DNA of 64,000 nt, taken from assembly GCA_027625915.1 (NCBI GenBank), contig JANTQA010000023.1:4774001-4838000 (forward strand). The letters are read 5' to 3'. Shown one piece after another: positions 57,022 through 64,000 of this stretch. How positions within the stretch are numbered: position 1 is the stretch's first letter; every line of letters starts with the position of its first letter. Position numbers and translations under genes: made by a program. The notes under the pieces were generated by a model, which saw only the letters and a program-made list of their open reading frames with translations, was not told where the DNA came from and did no database searches. The stretch comes from Anaeramoeba flamelloides (Eukaryota; Metamonada; Anaeramoebidae).

Positions 57022-58370
57022 AAAAGCTGATAACACAAAAAAAAAAATAATTCATTTTTTTTTTTTTTCAAATACTTTTTTCGGAATATTTTTATTAATA
57101 ATATAACTGCAACTATGAATATAAAATATTAATAGTTTGAAGTTTCTCGTTAATACTGGATATTATTTAAACTTATACCTTTCTTTCTTTTTGTTTTTTT
57201 TTTTTATATTCTTTTTTCATTTTTGTTATTGATTTTTTATTACAATTGACTTTTAAAATACGGAAATTACTCCTATCGACGATCTCTTAATATGTAATTT
57301 TACTAAATTAGTCTAGATCAATCATATTATTTGTTTAAAAATACTTTGAACAAAATTTTCATCCAGCTTTCTAAAAAACGTTCCAATGATCAAACTCAAA
57401 CTGAAACAAATTAATATTTATAAAATCCTCTCTCTCTCTCTATCTATCTCTCTATCTATCTATCTATCTATCTATATATATATATATATATATATGTATA
57501 GATAGATATATCATTCAACGATGAGTTGTTAATTCCTCTTATTTGTATTTCGATTTTTTTTTAATTTATAAAATTAAAAGAAAATTTTTTAAATTTTCTG
57601 TTTATTTTTTAAATAAAAAAAAAAAAAAAAAAAAGGTATTTACCGACACTTGATAGCACAGTTATTATTTCGTAATTTTTATTTCGTGGTTTTAATAAAG
57701 AACCAAATTCTCTAATATAACTAGAGATAATAAATATATTGGATCTTTTTTTTGAAAAATATCAAAAATAATAATATATTAAAAATGTTATATATAACCA
57801 TTTTGGAAAAAAAGTGAAACAGGAAAAAAAGCTCAACACAGTTTTTAATTGGGAACCTTACTGAAAACGAAAAGTAAAATCAGTAAAGAGAAAAAACCAA
57901 TTAATTTCAAATAATAACCCATTATATTATTTTCAATCAAGCCAACAAACACACTTTAAATCTACTTTTCTTATCAAAATTAATTGTGTGGTTTTGGAGA
58001 TCTAAAAAATAGTCAATTTTTGAACAAATTTTTAATAATTGATCAATCAATGAAAAACCCATTTTCCAAAAGATAGTATTAAAAAAACTGTTATTGCACT
58101 GAATACTTCTTTTGGTCTTTATTTATTTGAATATTGTTTTTTTCAGTGATCTTACTTTGAATTTTCAGTTCTATTAATATACCCAATTAAAAACGGTGTT
58201 TCACTTTTTTTCCAAAATGGTAAACTCCTTTTCAAACAAAAGTGCACACCTCTCAAAACTTAAGTACCATTGAATTCAATTGTTAATTAGATAATTACTT
58301 ATTGTCCATTTTCATTTTAATTATTCATTTTTGCATTTTTTGTTTTTGCATTTTTTGGTTTTATTTTTAG
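56999..58370 (+). other. Putative intron or 3' flank, with microsatellite
   Basis: If the donor at 56999 and the TTTTTAG acceptor ending at 58370 are used, this is a 1.4-kb intron. It contains the CTAT/AT microsatellite (57427-57509) and a long A tract near 57619-57635. No coding sequence is visible. Confidence 0.4.
57427..57509 (+). repeat. Compound (CT)n-(CTAT)n-(AT)n microsatellite
   Basis: CT units pass into CTAT units, then AT units, then a short inverted GATA stretch. Confidence 0.9.
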
Positions 58371-58540
58371 ATATTGAACAATTAGAAAATGAAAAAACAA
58401 GATAAAAAGAAACTAATTTAGAAATAATCGAGCAGTATAAAAACGGAAAGAGTTTAAGTTCGATTTCAAATGAACTAAATACAGGGATTAAGAAAGACAA
58501 TTATTGGATTGATCTCTGGAACAAAGAAAAAAGAAAATAA
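58371..58540 (+). pseudogene. Possible terminal exon with an in-frame stop
   Basis: After a T-rich TTTTTAG acceptor, a frame in phase with the donor at 56998/56999 reads IEQLENEKTR, then TAA (58403-58405), then on in the same frame as KETNLEIIEQYKNGKSLSS to a stop at 58538-58540. The segment after the TAA looks like coding sequence, with a helix-turn-helix-like pattern. Either the protein ends at the TAA and the rest is eroded, or the TAA is an error. Together with the upstream frameshift, a decaying gene is possible. Confidence 0.4.
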
Positions 58541-59935
58541 AGAAAAAAAAAAACAATTCCTACAAAATACCCAGATGAATTGTGGCTTTATATTTTAAAA
58601 TGAGACACACAAAGAGCAAATGTTTTGTATGGAAAGATTTTTCAATGAAATGTAAAGAACCTTTTCCCAATTCAAAATTTTCAAAAGTTTTTATTGATTT
58701 TATAATTTTTTTTCTTTAGCAATTTACAAATTGAGATTTCTCATTTCATATAAAAGAAACATCAATTTATGAATATTTAATTTTTATTTTTTATTGTATA
58801 TTTTTAATGAGTTTTAAATATTATTTTGAGGGTATTTTTTATGTTTAAAAGGGCATTTTATATTTTAGAATGATACTACAATTGATTTGACTCAACGTAT
58901 GAATAATCATTGAAATTTTATGTGCACTTTTATTTGAAAAACAATTTATATTGATCTTTTTAACTCAGATATCAAAATTATACAATTATTATCATAGTCT
59001 GCCCAAAAAAATAGAAAATTTAAAATGTAACTGGATTATTATTCTACTTCCAGATAGTAATTTTTGTTTTTTTTTACAAAATACAAAGTTAACACTTATG
59101 TATTGGTATTTTTTTTTTTTTTTTTTTTTTTTTGGTAAATAAACTATTTATTGTAAAAGATATTTTAATATGATATTGAAGGGTTGTGGTATTGTCCACT
59201 TCCCAATTAAATAATAGGACATTTTTAATTTTTATTTCATGTGTTAAACAATAACCCCTTTATAAAATATTACTCAAAAATTTTGACTCGCTTTAAAATG
59301 TTAATAGAAGTTGTTTTGAGGGTTTATTCAATATTCGTATCAAAAAAATATTTCCAAAGATTTGGATCAGAATAAATTTTTCTAATTTTGCAAATTCGTG
59401 TTTTACTATTTTTTCTTTTGTTTTTTCTTTTTCTTCATTTTTTTTTAAAATAAGTTTTTTGTTTTTTTTTTGATATTTTTTTAAAAAACAAGATCATTTG
59501 GAAAAAAAAAAAGATGTTTGAAATGACAAATAATCACTAAGAAAACATGGACTATGTAATATCTTTTAAAATGAATTTAATTATTAGCAAAAAATCTTGT
59601 TGTTTAACTTTTTTTCAGTAAAAGTTCAGTGACAAAAATCTATAATGCTTTGTTCAAAAATGTCAACTTACTATTTTTTAGTTTTTGGTTTTATTTTTTA
59701 TTAATTTTTAAAATCTTAGGTTTTTATATATTTTGAATGATATTTAGGCGAAATACTAATCATATTAAATTATTAGCTATTATTGAACAGACAGTCATAC
59801 ACATGTTTATTTCTCAATTTATTATTTCTTGCGAGTCTCAATTTTTATAAAGGGATTTAGATTAAATAAATTTTGTTAAAAAAAATATCTTAATTAGTTG
59901 AATTCTAGAAAATTAATTCATGTTTTTAATTTAGT
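58541..59935. other. Intergenic with repeat A
   Basis: AT-rich DNA with a T24 tract (about 59108-59132) and reversed repeat A copy 3. No gene is seen. Confidence 0.5.
59275..59835 (-). repeat. Dispersed repeat family A, copy 3
   Basis: Reverse orientation relative to copies 1 and 2: TTTTGACTCGCTTTAAAATG at the left, GGATCAGAATAAATTTTTCT, AAAAGTTCAGTGACAAAAAT, and TCTCAATTTATTATTTCTTG at the right. It lies about 100 bp upstream of 5S copy 2. Confidence 0.7.
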
Positions 59936-60056
59936 GTATTCGGCCATACCCAATTTAATAATCCTGGACACATTCCGAACCCAGAAGATCAACGAATTGA
60001 GGGTTAAGCTAGTTAGTGAGATGGGTAACCTCTCGCGAACACTTGGTGCTGAATAC
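59936..60056 (+). rRNA. 5S ribosomal RNA (copy 2)
   Basis: 121 nt, with GTATTC...GAATAC closing helix I, identical to 6659-6779 except for two substitutions: T at nt 69 (60004) and T at nt 91 (60026). The second falls in the GATGGG(G/T)AACC block of helix IV/loop E. The 63-codon frame at 59898-60089 is chance reading across this RNA. Flanking sequence is unrelated to copy 1 apart from a short T/A-rich leader, so the two copies are dispersed and not in a tandem array. Confidence 0.93.
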
Positions 60057-60062
60057 TTTTTT
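60057..60062 (+). terminator. Pol III T-run terminator of 5S copy 2
   Basis: T6 directly after the 5S 3' end, then CTTTCG and a T9 run. Confidence 0.75.
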
Positions 60063-61954
60063 CTTTCGTTTTTTTTTAAATATTTGTAAAAATTTCTTTC
60101 AAAAAAAAAAAAACCTTTTACTTTTCAACAATAATATTACACTATTTTATATTATTAACTTATCAATAATTTAAAATTGTTTTGCAAAAATGACAACTAA
60201 CAGTAGAATTACGTATGAAATTAACACATAGGTTTCAATAACATTTCAATCAAACCATAATATAAATTCAACAATTAAAATACATTTTTAATATCACAAC
60301 TTACTTTTTTTCTCAATGTTATTTTTACTTATTTTATTCCTTCTAGATTATTTTTTATTATTTTTACATTTTTACTTACAGGTTAAAAAAAAAGATCATA
60401 AAAAATGTAAATAAACATTAAAAAATTAAAAAACATTCAACATCGCCTTACAAAACGAATATTGAGTAAAAAACTATCTCCATGTATACCATACTCTAAA
60501 TAATAGTTCACAAAAAAAAAAATTGTAATTTTCATTTCAAGGATTATTACTCATAACTAGAAATATCATTTTTTTTATTTTTAATAATATTTAAAAATAT
60601 AGTTTTTAGATGTTAATTCTAATTAAAACATCAATTGTTGGTAAGAGATAATAATTATTTGTTATTAAATTCAAATAAAATATATTTCAATTTATTATTT
60701 CATGCGGATCATAATAATTAATATGTTTTGAAATTAATTTTTGCTTTTAGAAGATCAAAAAAACAAAAAAAAAAAAACAAGTAACTAACTTATTTACCAT
60801 TAAACGTTTTTACCTTTTTATTATAAATTAAAAACTTGGATTAAGATAAATAAATAAAAATATTATAATAACCAGCCAATATCATTTTAAATCTTTTTTA
60901 AAAAGCAAATGATAATTTAGGTTAATTCGAGTTAATAATCGACCATAATTTGTCAAATAAACTCTTTTTTCACTCAAAGAGGCCAAGTTTTATTGAAAAA
61001 AAAAGAACATACACTATAAAATTTATACCATTATTCTTCTCAAAATAATTTTGCAAGTTTTAGATCAGATCAGCTCGTCTAATTTAGCAAAATAGATATA
61101 ATTTTTATTTTTTCTTTTATACTTTTTTTTCATTTTTTTTTAAAAACAATCGTTTGAAAAAAAAACTGTTTCAAAATCCCAAATTAACATACAAAAACTA
61201 GAGGATTTGTAATCTCATGTAAAATCTCATAGATTTGTCATTTAAAAATATTTATGCCAACAATTTGAATTTTCCAAAGGAACTCAATCATTTTGCACTA
61301 GACATTTCAATTAAAGTGCCACAAAATTTTTTCAACATTTTTTTTTTTCAAAATTCAAAGTTTGTTCAGGTATTTCTTTGATGAATATCAACTCTACTCA
61401 GAAGTTTATTAATTTTAATTATTTTCCAAACTATCGTAGTATTGGTTGATATTAAAATAAAAGTAAATTTTTAGTTTCCCTTTTGAGTGAAATGGATTAA
61501 ATATCTTTTCCAATAATCAAAAAAAAAAGAATGTTATCTAGTTCTTTAAAATAAGATTAAATTCAAAAAATATTTGAAAGAAAAAAGTGAATTTGATTAT
61601 TTTATGGGAAAATACCAGTCTATTTAAGAATTAAAAGTTAAAAAATTTGTCTTTATTTTTAAAGAACACTTTAATATAAATATTGAATTTCAAAACTTGT
61701 TATGAAGTTTAAACAGCAAGAAAACTAAAAAGAACTAATTAAGTTTATTTGTTCTTTTTTAGTTTGGCAATACCAAATAGCATTTAATTTAAAATAATAA
61801 TTTATTAAAAAGAAATAAAAAAAATAAGTTTTTAAGAAAGAAAAAGGATGTTATTTTTTAGTATACATAAATTAATATACTATATTTATATATTAATATG
61901 TATAATAATATAGATTATATATATATACATTTCTTATATTATTGATATTAATTT
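60063..61954. other. Intergenic between 5S copy 2 and the RS-rich gene
   Basis: AT-rich DNA with a partial B repeat (60950-61690). No gene is seen. Confidence 0.5.
60950..61690 (+). repeat. Dispersed repeat family B, partial copy 5
   Basis: Starts near TTTTTTCACTCAAAGAGGCC, matching the start of 45420-46880, and includes TACCATTATTCTTCTCAAAA and GTTTGTTCAGGTATTTCTTT. The 3' part of the element is lost. Confidence 0.6.
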
Positions 61955-62323
61955 TTAATCTGAAAAAGAGTCACTAGTATAACTACCAGAGCTACTTGAT
62001 GTGAAGCTAATGCTTTCACTATTGCTAGAAGAGTACCCGCTTGAACTACTGTCGGTATATGAACTAGGACTACTTGAAGACGATGAATATCTATGTCTTC
62101 TATGTTTATGTGAATAGCGCCTATGATGCCTTTTTGGGTCTCTTCTTGATCTTGAACGGTCTCTTGATCTTCTTCTTTCTTTTCTGCTTCTTCTTTTGTC
62201 TCTTCTTTTGCCCTTTTTATGTCTACTTTCTTTTTTACCAGATTTTCCTTTATGTTTACCATTGAATTCTTTTAGTTCTTTTTCAAATCGAATTTTATCT
62301 TGATCAGATTTTCGGACATATTT
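61955..62323 (-). CDS. RS-rich protein, terminal exon
   Basis: The correct frame runs from a TCAAAG acceptor (exon from 62323) to TAA at 61955, 122 codons with no Met, so upstream exons are needed. It opens KKYVRKSDQDKIRFEKELK, which resembles the last helix of an HMG box, then becomes basic (KKGKRRDKRRSRKERRR), contains RS/SR dipeptides (RSRDRSRSRR) and His-Arg runs, and ends in a long Ser-rich tail. Arg/Ser domains of this kind are typical of nuclear and splicing-associated proteins regulated by SR kinases. The ATG-initiated frame on the same strand (62262 down) is a +1 shadow. The missing 5' exons may lie between 62324 and 64000 or beyond the right edge; I could not identify them. Confidence 0.7.
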   Translation of the reverse strand, partial: KYVRKSDQDKIRFEKELKEFNGKHKGKSGKKESRHKKGKRRDKRRSRKERRRSRDRSRSRRDPKRHHRRYSHKHRRHRYSSSSSSPSSYTDSSSSGYSSSNSESISFTSSSSGSYTSDSFSD

Positions 62324-64000
62324 CTTTGATAATTTTCAATATTTATACATTAAAATAAAAAAGAAAAATTGGAAAAATTAATAAAGAGATCGATTAAACA
62401 TTTTAATAATTTCCAATAACAATTTTGTGAAGAAGAAAAATAAATAGATTTGAGTTTTTTTATTACCAAATTATATTATATAACAATACACAATTTTAAA
62501 TTATAAAAAAACTCCAATTCAGAATTTTTGACAAAAAAAATTGGATAAAGTCAATTCGATTAGAAATACCAAATTAGAACTCTTAATTTATGAAAATGTT
62601 GAAAATTATTTATCATTTACATATTAGATTTTTTTTCATTTAATGAGAAAAAAATTTCAATTTTAAATTTTTTGTTTTTTATTTTTACTAATTATCTTAT
62701 TTTAAGAGATAAATTTAACTTTAGTTAACTTGTTTTCATCTTTAAAGTTTTCTTAATTAGTGTTAGTGTAGATTAATGCTTATTTTTTTTTCAAGCCTGT
62801 ATGGTAATTGTCAACAACAACAGAATAAAAAGAAGAGATAAAAGGTTAATTACAATTTACAATCCAAATAAAAATATACCACCCAACAACAAATAAATAA
62901 TTATCAATCCAAAGAATAAAAAAATTTTCTTTGGGAAAACAAAATCAAGTTTCAAATACTTCTAATGAATATGTCTATTTTAGTCGCTCTTTGAAATAGA
63001 AGTTACAAATTTAGTCACTTCATGCTTCTCTCGTCACTAGATTAAATGATTCTTTCATTTAACCAGTAACAATAAATAATAATAAATTGTTACTCAAGTT
63101 AAACACTTTTAAAGAGTCACAATACTACATTTTGAATTCAATTTGAAAATAATTTTGATTTTTGTAAAATATGAAAATCCATTTTTTCATCTTTTGGTTT
63201 TTTGTTTTCATTTCTTTTTTTTTGAATTAAGTAACCTATTTACATTCGATCAAAAAATTTTTCGAAATGATTGATATTAGGTTAAAGTTGAATTCTTTCA
63301 AAATAGAAGCTCTCAAATAAAATTTGGTTGGCGGTATTTAATCATTTGATCGATTAATAATTGTTAAGGGAATTTTTATAAATTTTACCACTCAATTTTT
63401 TTTGTTCTACTCACGTTAAAAATTTGTCCAAACGCTATTAGGAAAAAGGAACTCAAATACAAATATCATACAATCATAAAATCACAAAAATTCTCCTTAA
63501 TCCAATAACTTTAAGATTTTTATACTTTATTATTTTTTTCCTTTGTTTCTTTTTTTTGTATAGACTCTTTTTTCAACATTATTTTAAAAAACTAAATTAA
63601 GGATTGAGTCATTACGGTGAAAAATAATTTTCTGAAATTGAAATCGAAAAAATTTTGTAATTTTTAGTGGGCCTAATCAATCAAAAAATAAACTAGCATG
63701 TGATGTACGATCGTTCTCCAAAAATCAACAATCAAAAAAGAGGACATTTTTAGAAAAAAGTACCAAAGAGCAACACTCAATCTCAAATTTAGATTGGTTG
63801 TGATATATAATTTTGAAAACAACTTTGTTAGTTTTGAAGTGTTGTTCTTTAGGACTTTTTGAGATCTAGTAGTTTTTTTTTTTTCATTTTTTTCATATAC
63901 CAAAAGGAGTTATTTTTTTCTCGAAAGAATATTACAAAATCCTTACATTGTAAAATTTAGAGTGGTACAAAATAACCACAAATTAGATTTAATTGGATTA
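62324..64000. other. Right flank, probably intron or upstream region of the RS-rich gene
   Basis: No coding exon recognised. TTAA followed by GGGAATTTTTATAAA at 63363-63380 resembles the start of the TTAA elements, but no matching right end lies in the window. Confidence 0.4.

Noticed and set aside
59898-60089. 63-codon ORF reading IPNLIILDTFRTQK
   Set aside because: It is translation across a 5S rRNA gene; the same nucleotides recur at 6659-6779 without a comparable frame.
61948-62262. 104-codon ATG ORF on the minus strand
   Set aside because: It is a shifted shadow of the RS-rich frame, which has the clear protein signature.
1-64000. CRISPR arrays, bacterial operons, retroelements with LTRs or reverse transcriptase
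   Set aside because: I saw no spaced identical repeats, no prokaryotic gene layout, and no reverse transcriptase or integrase motifs in any frame examined.

Overview
The window is about 64 kb of very AT-rich eukaryotic DNA with a standard-looking genetic code (every recognised gene stops at TAA). It has spliceosomal introns with GT..AG borders, Pol III-type 5S rRNA genes, K/E/N/Q-rich proteins, and a dense population of short dispersed repeats. The gene mix is a RBR ubiquitin ligase, a Ras GTPase, a receptor-like kinase with bacterial-type SBBP repeats, and an RS-rich protein. This points to a free-living amoeboid or flagellate protist. Anaeramoeba-like metamonads fit this style of genome, but that placement is inference and no marker here proves it.

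Layout, left to right. 1915-2172 (-) is the first exon of a calcineurin-like phosphoesterase whose remainder probably lies left of the window. 2173-8005 is repeat-rich and holds one dispersed 5S rRNA gene (6659-6779). 8006-17190 (-) is a two-exon gene for a RNF216/TRIAD3-like RBR E3 ligase, interrupted by a 5.7 kb repeat-filled intron. 17191-22441 is intergenic with several repeats. 22442-34601 (+) is a three-exon gene of 1,477 codons: signal peptide, seven SBBP-type propeller repeats, a Cys-rich module, FN3 domains, one membrane segment and a protein kinase. Its two introns are 3.5 and 4.2 kb. 37776-40046 (-) is a single-exon gene for an unrecognised, probably nuclear protein. 42897-48138 (-) is a three-exon Ras-family GTPase with a 4.4 kb second intron. 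48139-55748 holds repeats, two large foldback palindromes and weak ORFs. 55749-57021 (+), with a possible continuation at 58371-58540, is a charged-protein gene broken by a poly(A)-tract frameshift. 59936-60056 is a second 5S rRNA gene. 61955-62323 (-) is the terminal exon of an RS-domain protein whose upstream exons are missing or lie to the right.

The genes do not form a single pathway. Two of them (receptor kinase, Ras) fit cell-surface sensing and signalling, and the RBR protein fits ubiquitin signalling. The most striking features are: (i) the receptor kinase architecture, a seven-bladed SBBP propeller on a transmembrane kinase with DFS in place of DFG; (ii) an RBR ligase with three CUE-like FP modules, the second split exactly by a giant intron; (iii) giant introns loaded with the same repeat families as the intergenic DNA; (iv) at least two miniature-transposon systems, one TA-flanked and one TTAA-flanked, including a 935-bp copy with a matching 174-bp deletion derivative nested inside a TA element. 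Splice joins were reconstructed by reading phase and domain continuity by eye; no alignment or database search was run.
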